From the NCBI GenBank assembly GCA_041689995.1, contig JBDNFD010000038.1, positions 1 to 32,313 on the forward strand: a stretch of DNA of 32,313 nucleotides, in the 5' to 3' direction. How positions within the stretch are numbered: the first letter of the stretch is position 1; every line of letters begins with the position of its first letter. The stretch comes from DASSWG01 sp041689995. Lineage in GTDB: Bacteria > Bacteroidota > Bacteroidia > Flavobacteriales > Flavobacteriaceae. Positions 9,406 to 17,445 of this stretch are shown here, one piece after another. A model generated the notes under the pieces. The model was not told the DNA's origin, made no database searches, and was given only the letters and a program-made list of their open reading frames with translations. A program made the position numbers and the translations under genes.

Positions 9406-12400
9406 TTATTCTACAATTAATATTTTTTCACCGTTTTTCCCTTTGGGAGTTGCCACATTCAAAATATATAATCCTTGTTCTAACACACTAAAACCACGAA
9501 GAGTAAATTCCAGACCATCGAAGGTTTGTGAAATTCGAATATTCCCTTGCATGTCATAAAGAGTTGCTTGAACATTTCTGTAATTATCATCAGGATCTGG
9601 GCCATTTCCTCCAAGCGGAGGGCAAGGTGGTGGTGCTGCGATACTAGCAACTATAATATCGCATGGTTCGTCGCTGTCAAAACCATCAACAGAAATTCTT
9701 TGCTGTCCCAAAAATGTAGTTTCCGAACAGCCATTGGTAGCATAGCAAGTAAGGGAATAGCTGCCGGGGCAATTGCCCCAATGAACCGTTACTTGATAAC
9801 TCGAAGTGGTAACTGGATTAGGGTGCATTGAAAAATAGGGAAGAACTGCATTAGGATCATTAGCACATTGGTTGCCACCATTATAGATGATTTCCCAAAT
9901 ATATTGATCGCCCGGGTTTAAATTGGGTGCATTGAAAGTTGTAGAGGAAGTCACATAGACATGATAAGGATCATCTTCGGGGGCAAAAAGCACATCAATA
10001 TCAGCACCAACAGGCCTTTCCGGCGGACCAACCCAAATGCTCAGCTCTTCATAAAAACTCCCGCATTTTTCATGGATAAAACTTACCCGTAATTTTAGCC
10101 AGCCGTTCGGCCCATCTGGAATTTTGGTCAAAATAGCAGAATTTCCCATTTCCTGCAAGATGGCTTTGTCTCCTCCTTGCACAATGGTCCAATTTATATT
10201 TTCGGCCGAACTTGCAACGCTGTATATTTCCGTTTCACAAAGCTGGTTGTTTCCGCTGATTAGGCTTTCACCGCAAAAAACCGAACAATCCGCCACTGGG
10301 GGATAACTCGGGTCGTTTGTATTTGCTTGGAGCTCTTTGGCGAGCCAGTTGCCGTTGCGGGTTTGGAAAGAGATATGTGGAAAATTTGTATAAATATTAT
10401 TCTGGTGACCCACAATAAAATTATGAAATTCAGTGGTGAGATTGGGATAATTAATTTGTCCACCCGCATAACTTCGTTTAAAATCTATTGGATCGTCAAT
10501 AGGGTTATTGTTTCTTCTCGCATCCAAGGCGCTGACCACAGGAACAAATCCATATACAGGATTGATAAGGTTGATCGTAGGGGTTTGGGAAGGTAAATAA
10601 TTCAAGACATTATTAATATCGTAACTCCCGCCCGCATAACTGGCATAAGATAGTGAATTACTTGGAGCATCATTTGTTCGTTGGGCAACATTATGCGGTA
10701 TGTCCCATCCTAAGAAATGTTTTACATAACGGATGCGTCCATAATAAACCCTTCGATCATTGGAACTCAATTCCGGCACCGACTCAATGTCAAAATCATA
10801 GTGCCATTCGCTGTTGCCCGGGATCAAGCCTATTAGGAACAGTTCAATATCACCGTTGAGCAACGCACCCAACGGAACCCCGATCATACTTACCAAATCC
10901 CCCCAAAAATCGGGATTGTCCGCATCGTCCACCTCCAATAGATATGCGCCGGGTGCAAAGCCATGATTATCACCACATTCATTGCCATTGCTGATGGCAA
11001 TGTTTCGGGAATCCTGAGGATAGCCCATGTTGTCAAATTCCTGTTGCCAAGCCTGGTGAACGCTACTTGTAACTTCATTGGTAGCAGGATGAACCCATTC
11101 ATAATTCATCTGGACAGCAGCTGGTGTATCTTGTACTCCTAAATTCTCTTCCGGGCTGACATAAGGCAAAACGGTAGTATTGCCATTGAAAACCCCATTG
11201 ATGATATCACTGATCAATTCCGCAAGCCCAAAACCTATTGGCACCAAATGCTCTCCCAGAAAATGAAGAATGGGTGTGTCCACATACACATCCACAAAAT
11301 GACGTGAAAAAAATTGAACGCCCAAAGGCAAAACACTTCCTTGAAGTGGGGCATCGTGGCTAATGAACAAACGAACATCATGCGCATCGCCTTCTGCTTC
11401 CATCCGCGCCAGGGTATAGCGCCCGACGACCCCGCCCATACTTTGGCCCAATAACACATTTTGTTTGTTGCCCGTTTTGGTTTGATTCACATAAGCCAGT
11501 ACTTTTTCCAATACCGTACTATTGTCCTGCAAGGCCGCCGTGCCGTTGTACCAATCGATATAGACCAGGTCGTATTCTTGGGTGGTGCCAGTCAATAAAA
11601 AATCTAAATCGCTATTTGTTTCTTCAACTTCATCTATAAAGTCATCAAACGTATTTTCCCCGCCTTCGGTTTCCGGGGCGGTAATGACGCCTGTGTCAAA
11701 GCCCTCGGCGATGATGAGGGGTTTCACCAGCCCGGTATGCCCCGGCGCATAGTCGATGCGCAGGGTCGCCCCGTTGAAATCGTCGGTATAGAGGTACACT
11801 TCTTCGTCCGGTTGTTCTGCCGGAGCTGTTATTAGTATGGTGGTATGGCTGAACAAACTGCCGCCACTCGCCAAAACCGCCCTGAATTTTATTTGGTAGG
11901 TGCCGTTTTCGGGATAATTCACTTGAAGTTCCTGCCCGACAGGCAAAGGCCGATACCCCTGGCCGTCGCCCATATCGACTTCGATATGGTCAATGAATCC
12001 CCGCTGGTTGGTCAGCCACAGTTCTTGTGGCAACACGATTTTAAACTTGTGTTTGTTGTAGTTTTGAATGGGGAAGGAAACGGCAAAAGTGTTCTTGGTT
12101 TCATAAGGATTTTGCCATATCCCGTTTTCGTAGGCATCATAAAATTGTCGACCGTCCGCAATAATATCGCCCGTCTTAACGGCATCGGAACGTATTTTTG
12201 AATACTGGTAGAATTGCCCAGCCAGTACGAGGGTGTTTTTTTCATCTTGGTTGCGTTGCAGGCGTTCCATGGCCCAGGTTTGGGCAATGCTTTTCAAACG
12301 GGGAAAAGAAACCGAATCCGGCGCGGTCATCCCCATATAGAGCGTTTTATAAATATTGCTGAACACATCGATATCCACTTGGTTGTTGTCGAGCAGTTCC

Positions 12401-12594
12401 CCGTTATACCCGGTCACGTCGGTGAACTCCATCGCATAGTCCAGCAATACTCCATTCGGAACGCGTTGCAATTCCAATTGTTGAAACACTTCGTTGATTT
12501 GGTGTTGCCACAACGTATCAATTTCTTTTTCCCTTTGCGCCGAAACCGAACAGCCGATCAAGCCTGCCAATAGCAATAGATAGAATTTTTTCAT
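9406..12594 (-). CDS. Secreted lipase/esterase-like protein with T9SS type A sorting domain
   Basis: A 1062-aa protein with a signal peptide (residues 1-20, ending VSAQ). An alpha/beta-hydrolase region in the middle has the nucleophile elbow GQSMGGVVG (S385), followed by HDAPLQGS, typical of lipases and PGAP1-like esterases. Two beta-sandwich-like stretches follow at about 760-970. The C-terminal ~75 residues (LYDMQGNI ... GLYILNVATPKGKNGEKILIVE) match a type IX secretion sorting domain, so the protein is expected at the cell surface or outside. The acid and histidine of the triad are not certain; H725-742 is a candidate region. It lies 29 bp after a DUF6252-like gene and 24 bp before a POT gene. 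The 5' part (roughly 11300-12560) looks more GC-rich than the 3' part. Fragments of its 5' end recur upstream at 13235-13330 and 13989-14060. Confidence 0.82.
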   Translation of the reverse strand: MKKFYLLLLAGLIGCSVSAQREKEIDTLWQHQINEVFQQLELQRVPNGVLLDYAMEFTDVTGYNGELLDNNQVDIDVFSNIYKTLYMGMTAPDSVSFPRLKSIAQTWAMERLQRNQDEKNTLVLAGQFYQYSKIRSDAVKTGDIIADGRQFYDAYENGIWQNPYETKNTFAVSFPIQNYNKHKFKIVLPQELWLTNQRGFIDHIEVDMGDGQGYRPLPVGQELQVNYPENGTYQIKFRAVLASGGSLFSHTTILITAPAEQPDEEVYLYTDDFNGATLRIDYAPGHTGLVKPLIIAEGFDTGVITAPETEGGENTFDDFIDEVEETNSDLDFLLTGTTQEYDLVYIDWYNGTAALQDNSTVLEKVLAYVNQTKTGNKQNVLLGQSMGGVVGRYTLARMEAEGDAHDVRLFISHDAPLQGSVLPLGVQFFSRHFVDVYVDTPILHFLGEHLVPIGFGLAELISDIINGVFNGNTTVLPYVSPEENLGVQDTPAAVQMNYEWVHPATNEVTSSVHQAWQQEFDNMGYPQDSRNIAISNGNECGDNHGFAPGAYLLEVDDADNPDFWGDLVSMIGVPLGALLNGDIELFLIGLIPGNSEWHYDFDIESVPELSSNDRRVYYGRIRYVKHFLGWDIPHNVAQRTNDAPSNSLSYASYAGGSYDINNVLNYLPSQTPTINLINPVYGFVPVVSALDARRNNNPIDDPIDFKRSYAGGQINYPNLTTEFHNFIVGHQNNIYTNFPHISFQTRNGNWLAKELQANTNDPSYPPVADCSVFCGESLISGNNQLCETEIYSVASSAENINWTIVQGGDKAILQEMGNSAILTKIPDGPNGWLKLRVSFIHEKCGSFYEELSIWVGPPERPVGADIDVLFAPEDDPYHVYVTSSTTFNAPNLNPGDQYIWEIIYNGGNQCANDPNAVLPYFSMHPNPVTTSSYQVTVHWGNCPGSYSLTCYATNGCSETTFLGQQRISVDGFDSDEPCDIIVASIAAPPPCPPLGGNGPDPDDNYRNVQATLYDMQGNIRISQTFDGLEFTLRGFSVLEQGLYILNVATPKGKNGEKILIVE

Positions 12595-12623
12595 TTTAAG
12601 GTAGTTTTAAGATTAGTGTTTTT

Positions 12624-13151
12624 TTAGGTTCCAAAGTGTGAATCAAACCGCCCTTGGCGTATTTTGATAGTATCTCCCGTCACTGGGTGTTTCAAGTTGA
12701 ACCAAAATGTTCCCGAAACGATATGATTTTCGAAATCCAATTTGGTTATGGTGAGTTCGCCGGAATCATTCTCATTGGTCGAAACGAAAATGTATTCATC
12801 CAAACCAAAGCCACCCCCCCCCAATGCGTTTCCTTCTGTTTCTTCCAACAATTGATATGTTTCCCCTTCTTGTATTTCTTTTCTTATGGTAGCTAAACTA
12901 ATGCTAAAAAGCCCATTCGAATCTTCTTTGTCCCCAGAAATCGAAAAATAATACCCCCCATCCACGTATTGATAGTAGCAATTTATCAATCCGTCCTCAT
13001 GCGTAAAGATTTCCCCGTTGACCAAACAGGCGAAGATGCCGGCACCGGTCTGAGTGGCGAGCGGAAGGTGGTCCGGAGCATCGTCTTTTTCGCAACTTAT
13101 CAATGTGAAAAAACAAATAAGGATGAAAAGGGTTTGTAGTGAAATTTTCAT
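12624..13151 (-). CDS. DUF6252-like lipoprotein, copy 1
   Basis: About 175 aa with a lipoprotein signal peptide (hydrophobic stretch ending FTLISC, Cys about residue 20), then a small domain ending in SGTFWFNL...IKIRQGRFD, typical of the DUF6252 family of Bacteroidota lipoproteins. The function of the family is unknown; surface or periplasmic anchoring is expected. I take ATG 13151 as start; an in-frame TTG at 13157 would add only two residues. A promoter-like -7 element lies 24 bp upstream. Its last 40 residues are identical to those of copy 2, while its N-terminal half (DAPDHLP, TQTGAGIFACLVNGE) is closer to copy 3, so it looks like a mosaic. The lipase gene follows after 29 bp. Confidence 0.8.
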   Translation of the reverse strand: MKISLQTLFILICFFTLISCEKDDAPDHLPLATQTGAGIFACLVNGEIFTHEDGLINCYYQYVDGGYYFSISGDKEDSNGLFSISLATIRKEIQEGETYQLLEETEGNALGGGGFGLDEYIFVSTNENDSGELTITKLDFENHIVSGTFWFNLKHPVTGDTIKIRQGRFDSHFGT

Positions 13152-13174
13152 AGTCAAAAGTGCCTTAGATTTTT

Positions 13175-13204
13175 CAAATATACCTTATTGTTTTGAAGAT
13201 CAAG
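13175..13204 (-). promoter_or_regulatory. Bacteroidota-type promoter upstream of DUF6252 copy 1
   Basis: On the minus strand a -7 element TATATTTG (13182-13175) matches TAnnTTTG. An upstream CTTG (13204-13201) is separated from it by 18 bp, near the usual 19 for the -33 element. It would drive DUF6252 copy 1 and, through it, the lipase gene. Confidence 0.6.
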
Positions 13205-13234
13205 ATTATGCGATGATTAAATTTTTGTTTTTAG

Positions 13235-13330
13235 TTATGATTCACCAAAGCTATCAATTTCTTTTTCCCTTTGCGCCGAAACCGAACAGCCGATCAAGCC
13301 TGCCAATAGCAATAGATAGAATTTTTTCAT
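13235..13330 (-). pseudogene. Duplicated 5' fragment of the lipase gene (unit 2)
   Basis: The first 26 codons of the lipase gene are repeated here exactly, starting at ATG 13330, then the frame runs into unrelated upstream sequence and stops after 31 codons. The product would be a complete T9SS-type signal peptide (MKKFYLLLLAG ... SVSAQ) with an 11-residue tail. The 5' leader (29 bp after the DUF6252 copy 2 stop) is also conserved, so the fragment may still be translated. It is most simply a by-product of the tandem duplication. Confidence 0.8.
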
Positions 13331-13359
13331 TTTAAGGTAGTTTTAAGATTAATGTTCTT

Positions 13360-13917
13360 TTAGGTTCCAAAATGTGAATCAAACCGTCCTTGGCGTATTT
13401 TGATGGTATCTCCCGTCACTGGGTGTTTCAAGTTGAACCAAAATGTTCCCGAAACGATATGATTTTCAAAATCGAGTTTGGTGATTGTTAATTCCTCCGA
13501 ATAATTAGAGAAGGTATAATTATTTTGAATTTCTCCAGTATTTGAATTACCTATGTAAAAAAAGCCAAAAGCATTTCCATTTATTCTTTCTTTTAAAACA
13601 TAGGTAGTATTCTCGGATATTTGAAGTTTTTCGGTTCCTACCGATATACCTTTGGTTATTCCTCCTTTTTTGTTTGTCGCAGAAACATAGAAATAATACC
13701 CCCCGTCCACATATTGGTAAAAACAATTATAAGGTACATAAAGGGCTCTTGGGGTAAAAGCCTCGCCATCCAACAAACAGCCAAAGGTGTTTTCGCCTGT
13801 TTGGGTGGCGGGGGGCAAGAGGTCAATGGGGTTTGGCGGCGGGGCATCGTCGTCGCTACATCCCCCCAGCCCCCAAAGGGGGAGCAAAATGAGCAGCAAC
13901 AGTGTTTTTGTTTTCAT
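13360..13917 (-). CDS. DUF6252-like lipoprotein, copy 2
   Basis: A 185-aa lipoprotein: hydrophobic leader MKTKTLLLLILLPLWGLGGC with lipobox LGGC, then a Asp/Pro-rich spacer and the DUF6252-like domain (CLLDGEAF, CFYQYVDGGYYF, SGTFWFNL, IKIRQGRFD). The C-terminal 40 residues are identical to copy 1, but the central 80 residues differ strongly and the spacer after the lipid-anchored Cys is longer. The region that in copy 1 holds a TATATTTG element reads TAAATTAA here (minus strand, 13947-13940), so its promoter looks weakened. It is followed by the 5' fragment of the lipase gene. Confidence 0.8.
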   Translation of the reverse strand: MKTKTLLLLILLPLWGLGGCSDDDAPPPNPIDLLPPATQTGENTFGCLLDGEAFTPRALYVPYNCFYQYVDGGYYFYVSATNKKGGITKGISVGTEKLQISENTTYVLKERINGNAFGFFYIGNSNTGEIQNNYTFSNYSEELTITKLDFENHIVSGTFWFNLKHPVTGDTIKIRQGRFDSHFGT

Positions 13918-13988
13918 AGGGAGTGCGTTTTGGGGTTTTTTAATTTACCTGTTTGTTTTAAAATCCAAAGTTATGCGAGGGCCGAATT

Positions 13989-14060
13989 TTAGTTTCCATT
14001 GGGCGCAAAAACCGACAAACAAAGCAAGTTTGCCAACAGCAATAGATAGAACTTTTTCAT
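13989..14060 (-). pseudogene. Decayed 5' fragment of the lipase gene (unit 3)
   Basis: A 23-codon open frame from ATG 14060 begins MKKFYLLLLA like the lipase leader, then drifts (NLLCLSVFAPNGN) and stops. Its position relative to the DUF6252 copy 3 stop (25 bp) parallels the other units. It is an older, more degraded copy of the same duplicated segment. Confidence 0.7.
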
Positions 14061-14084
14061 TTTTTATGGTTTTAAAAGGTTAAT

Positions 14085-14609
14085 TTAAGTTCCAAAATGG
14101 ACATCAAACCGCCCCTGCCTTATTTTTATAGTATCGGCCGTTACCGGATGTTTTAGGTTGAACCAAAATGTGCCTGAAACGATATGATTTTCATAATCTA
14201 ATTTGGAAAATGTTATATTTCCTTTATAATTTGGATTTGTTGTTAAGAACGAATATCCATTAATAGTGTACCCCCCATAGACATTCCCTGAGGTTTCAGT
14301 TAAAAGTTGATAGCTTTCCCCTTCTTGAATTTCCTTGTCTTCAGTTGCTATTAATATGCTGGACATACCTGCTATATTATTTTCCCCTTTTCCTTGTATT
14401 CCAAAATAATACCCTCTATCCATATATTGATAAAAACAATTAATAAGTCCATTGTTGTGCACGAAAACCTCCCCGTTCACCAAGCAGGCGAAGATGCCCG
14501 CACCTGTTTGGGTAGCAGGAGGAAGATGGTCAGGGGCATCGTTTTTAGAGCAGCCTATCAAACTACCTATAAAAAGGAAAAGGAAAAACAAAATATAGCA
14601 TCCTTTCAT
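14085..14609 (-). CDS. DUF6252-like lipoprotein, copy 3
   Basis: A 174-aa lipoprotein with a leader ending SLIGC (lipobox) and the same domain: DAPDHLPPATQTGAG, CLVNGEVF, CFYQYMDRGYYF, then SGTFWFNL and IKIRQGRFD. It shares the N-terminal half with copy 1 but has changes in the conserved tail (VTADTIKIR, FDVHFGT), making it the most diverged intact copy. It is probably anchored in the outer membrane or periplasm; the role is unknown. No clear TAnnTTTG element is visible directly upstream, so it may depend on readthrough from the peptidase gene. Confidence 0.8.
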   Translation of the reverse strand: MKGCYILFFLFLFIGSLIGCSKNDAPDHLPPATQTGAGIFACLVNGEVFVHNNGLINCFYQYMDRGYYFGIQGKGENNIAGMSSILIATEDKEIQEGESYQLLTETSGNVYGGYTINGYSFLTTNPNYKGNITFSKLDYENHIVSGTFWFNLKHPVTADTIKIRQGRFDVHFGT

Positions 14610-14646
14610 TTTCTTTAGTTTTTAAGTTTAATATTTGGTTTAAGCA

Positions 14647-14809
14647 TTATTGGTAGAAAAGCGCATCGAAACGTCCTTTCCTTATTTTGATGGTGTCATT
14701 TGTTATGGGATGTTTCAAGTTGAACCAAAACGTACCGGAAACGACATGGTTTTCATAGTCAAATTTTGTAACTGTACTGTGGTTTTTTTCAAAATTAGTT
14801 TATTGTTCT
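14647..14809 (-). pseudogene. C-terminal remnant of a fourth DUF6252-like gene
   Basis: A frame without a start codon encodes TVTKFDYENHVVSGTFWF, then NLKHPITNDTIKIRKGRFD and a TAA at 14649-14647. This corresponds to the last ~50 residues of the three intact copies. Upstream, the homologous frame is cut by a stop immediately next to the stop codon of the DPP IV gene (14812-14810), so the missing N-terminal part was lost at that junction. Confidence 0.82.
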
Positions 14810-16987
14810 TTAAAGATTCTTGAAAATAAAATTGGTCATCATGGTGTATAAATGAATTCGGGTATTTCCCCCATAAATTCCGTGGTTTCGATCTGGATAA
14901 AAGAACATATCGAATTGTTTATCCGCAGCGACCAGCGCTGAAACAAGCTGCATGGAATTCTGAACATGAACGTTGTCATCTCCCGTTCCGTGAACCAAAA
15001 GAAACGGATCTTTTAATCCTTGAACGTGTGTAATTGGTGAATTTTCATCATATCCTTCGGCATTTTCCTGCGGGGTTTCCATATAACGTTCGGTATAAAC
15101 ACTGTCATAAAACCTCCAACTCGTCACCGGAGCAACGGCAATGGCCATAGCATAAGTGTCAGGAGCCTGAAAAATAGCATTTGCAGCCATAAATCCACCA
15201 TAACTCCAGCCCCAAATCCCAATTCTATTTGCATCGATATAATCGCGTGCTCCCAACAATTTTGCTGCGGAAACCTGATCTTCCAGTTCATATTTTCCCA
15301 GTTCATTTTGCGTGACCGTTTTAAAGGCAACACCTTTCATTCCCGTTCCGCGGCCGTCCACACAAGCAATAATGTAACCTTCTTGCGCTAATAATTGATA
15401 CCAATAATCATTGGCGCCAAAAAACCGATTGGAAACTTCCTGTGAACCCGGTCCAGAATATTGGTACATCAATACGGGATATTTTTTGGACGGATCAAAA
15501 TTTGATGGTTTTATCATCCACATATTCAAATCGTTTCCATTAATATGAATCGTAGAAAATTCCTTTTTGGAGAAATGATAAGGCTTCAGCGTTTCAAGCA
15601 AAGCTGAATTATCTTTTATTTTTCGCACCAATTTTCCATTTTTTGCCGAATGCAAAGTGAAAACATAAGGAGTCTCGGCATTCGTAAAAGAATTAATAAA
15701 ATAGGTGAAATCGGCACTAAAATCGGTGCTGCTCGTTCCGATACGGTCGGTCAATTGAACTTTGTTTGTGCCATCTGCTTTGATGGAAAACACATCCCGA
15801 TTGATACTTCCATTCTCGGTGCTTTGATAATAAATTCTACCTGAATTCGGATCGAATCCATAAAAATCGGTCACACGCCATTCGCCATCCGTAATTTGAT
15901 GCAACAGTTTTCCGGTTTTATCATAATGATAAATATGGTTCCACCCATTTTTTTCACTGGTCCAAATAAAACTATTATCATTCAGAAAACTGAGGTTATC
16001 CGTGATGTCAATATATGCGTCCGCGGTTTCATGAAGAATAACCTTGGCGCTATTTTCGTTTGTATTTACAAATACCAGATTCAAATCGTTTTGGTGCCGG
16101 TTCATCATTTGGGCGCTCAACACGTTCGGATCATTGGTCCATTGGATTCGGGGAATGTATTCATAACTCCGTGGAAGATCAACTTTACTGGTCTTTTGTG
16201 TTGAAAGATCATAAATATGTAGCGTAACATCCGAATTTTTCTCTCCTGCCTTTGGATATTTGATTACTTCTTGGCTCGGATAAAGTTGCTCTCCATATCT
16301 ACCATAAATATCCATGGAAAAAGTCGGAACATCGGTTTCGTCAAATCGCAGGAACGCAATTTTACTACCATTTTCGTTCCATTCATAAGCCCGAACAAAA
16401 GCAAATTCCTCTTCATAAACCCAGTCGGTCGTTCCGTTTATGATTTTATGCGGAATACCATCTTGTGTAATCTGCGTGGTTTTTCCGGTTTTTAAATCCT
16501 TAACAAATAGGTTATTTTCAAACACATACGCCACTTTTGAAGCATCTGGGGAAAAAGTGGGTTCTTTTATTTTTTCATCGCTCACTTTCTCTAAAGACTT
16601 GCTTTTCAAATCATACACATAATAAATGCCTTTTGAAGAACGGCGATAAATAGCTTCTATTTCAGTGGACAACAAAGCTTTGTCTTCTTCAGGACTCAAT
16701 TCAAATCCTGAAAAATAGTCCAAACCATCCATGTCCAAAGTGCTGATTAAGGTTCCTATCTTTTCACCAGTCTTATAACTATAAATGTCCACAGTAAGTT
16801 TCTTTTTGGACCGATCATAATTTTGAACCACATATTCTTTTCCACTTTTCAAAGATTGCAACGACTGCATTCGTTCTTGTCTGAAGGTGCCGTTCCAAAT
16901 TTCTTCTAAATTCACATTTTTATCCTGCGCCATCAAAACGCTGGTAAAGCCTATAAACAGTATAAAAACCGAAATCTTTTTTCTCAT
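14810..16987 (-). CDS. Dipeptidyl peptidase IV (S9 family serine peptidase)
   Basis: A 725-aa protein with a signal peptide (residues 1-20, ending VLMAQ). An N-terminal beta-propeller (DPPIV_N) carries the YEEEF Glu motif that clamps the substrate amino terminus. A C-terminal alpha/beta-hydrolase domain has the catalytic triad Ser595 (GWSYGG), Asp670 (HGTGDDNVH) and His702 (RNHGIYGG). The length is close to that of bacterial DPP IV. The enzyme releases X-Pro or X-Ala dipeptides from peptide N-termini in the periplasm or at the surface. The POT transporters further down the same strand can import such products. Upstream lies a 242-bp divergent region shared with the toxin-antitoxin/HMGR operon. 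Confidence 0.93.
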   Translation of the reverse strand: MRKKISVFILFIGFTSVLMAQDKNVNLEEIWNGTFRQERMQSLQSLKSGKEYVVQNYDRSKKKLTVDIYSYKTGEKIGTLISTLDMDGLDYFSGFELSPEEDKALLSTEIEAIYRRSSKGIYYVYDLKSKSLEKVSDEKIKEPTFSPDASKVAYVFENNLFVKDLKTGKTTQITQDGIPHKIINGTTDWVYEEEFAFVRAYEWNENGSKIAFLRFDETDVPTFSMDIYGRYGEQLYPSQEVIKYPKAGEKNSDVTLHIYDLSTQKTSKVDLPRSYEYIPRIQWTNDPNVLSAQMMNRHQNDLNLVFVNTNENSAKVILHETADAYIDITDNLSFLNDNSFIWTSEKNGWNHIYHYDKTGKLLHQITDGEWRVTDFYGFDPNSGRIYYQSTENGSINRDVFSIKADGTNKVQLTDRIGTSSTDFSADFTYFINSFTNAETPYVFTLHSAKNGKLVRKIKDNSALLETLKPYHFSKKEFSTIHINGNDLNMWMIKPSNFDPSKKYPVLMYQYSGPGSQEVSNRFFGANDYWYQLLAQEGYIIACVDGRGTGMKGVAFKTVTQNELGKYELEDQVSAAKLLGARDYIDANRIGIWGWSYGGFMAANAIFQAPDTYAMAIAVAPVTSWRFYDSVYTERYMETPQENAEGYDENSPITHVQGLKDPFLLVHGTGDDNVHVQNSMQLVSALVAADKQFDMFFYPDRNHGIYGGNTRIHLYTMMTNFIFKNL

Positions 16988-17229
16988 GATTTTTTGTGAA
17001 TATTTTTGAAGGTCAAGTTTACTAAAAAATTTCCGAAAAATAAGTCTTTTCCCCGTAAATTACTAACAATTTGTTAAATCAACCTTTGGAAGACTTTTTC
17101 AAAGCAAGTTTCAACTGAAAAAAATTAATTTCTAATTGTACTTTTGCCGCATTAATTCCAAACTGGCTCGATCACATTTCCGGAAGTCTTTGTATCTTTG
17201 CTAAAGTTGCTGTCAACAATAGAAACATC
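16988..17229. promoter_or_regulatory. Divergent promoter region, DPP IV / toxin-antitoxin-mevalonate operon
   Basis: This 242-bp region is non-coding. On the plus strand two -7-like elements match TAnnTTTG: TACTTTTG at 17139-17146 and TATCTTTG at 17193-17200; neither has an obvious TTTG at the ideal 19-bp distance. Two elements 54 bp apart suggest two start points for the plus-strand operon. On the minus strand a TAAACTTG variant about 35 bp before the DPP IV start is a weaker candidate. Confidence 0.45.
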
Positions 17230-17445
17230 ATGAAAATAATCCTTGATATTAAAGAAAAAAGTCGAATTCCCTTTTTTATTGAATTGCTGAAGAGTTTGGA
17301 CTACATAAATATTATCAAAAAGGTAGAAGACAGGCGCAAAAGCCAATTTATCGATGATTTGGCGGAAGCCTTCGAAGATGTAAAATTACATGAGCATGGC
17401 AAAAAAAAACTAAAGTCTGCCAAAGAATTGCTAAATGAACTTTGA
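17230..17445 (+). CDS. Putative antitoxin of a RelE/ParE-type system
   Basis: A 71-aa, charged protein (Lys/Glu/Asp-rich C-terminal half, HEHGKKKLKSAKELLNEL) with an N-terminal beta/alpha segment. It overlaps the next gene by 11 bp, and that gene encodes a RelE/ParE-like toxin, which is the usual antitoxin-toxin order. Similar small partners of RelE-like toxins in Bacteroidota end in a helix that wraps the toxin. I recognise no DNA-binding motif with certainty, so autoregulation is assumed from the family habit, not seen. Two -7 elements lie upstream. Confidence 0.65.
   Translation: MKIILDIKEKSRIPFFIELLKSLDYINIIKKVEDRRKSQFIDDLAEAFEDVKLHEHGKKKLKSAKELLNEL

Larger units (their letters stand above)
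12516..14809 (-). repeat. Tandem segmental duplication: DUF6252-like gene plus 5' end of lipase gene
   Basis: The segment is built of units of about 730-740 bp. Unit 1 spans 12516-13251, unit 2 13252 to about 13981, unit 3 about 13982-14640, and a truncated remnant follows to 14809. Each full unit has, in the direction of transcription, an upstream region, a DUF6252-like lipoprotein gene and the first codons of the lipase gene. Only unit 1 continues into an intact lipase. Units 1 and 2 keep an exact offset of 736 bp from 12516 to about 12746, with about eight mismatches there. Unit 3 is offset by 730 bp at the lipase start codon and is more diverged. The clean break is at 12516/13252, inside the lipase gene after codon 26. 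Confidence 0.88.

Noticed and set aside
12157..12597. Possible separate genes on the plus strand opposite the lipase start
   Set aside because: These frames are antisense to the signal peptide and N-terminal domain, which are supported by the duplicated fragments and the downstream hydrolase motif.
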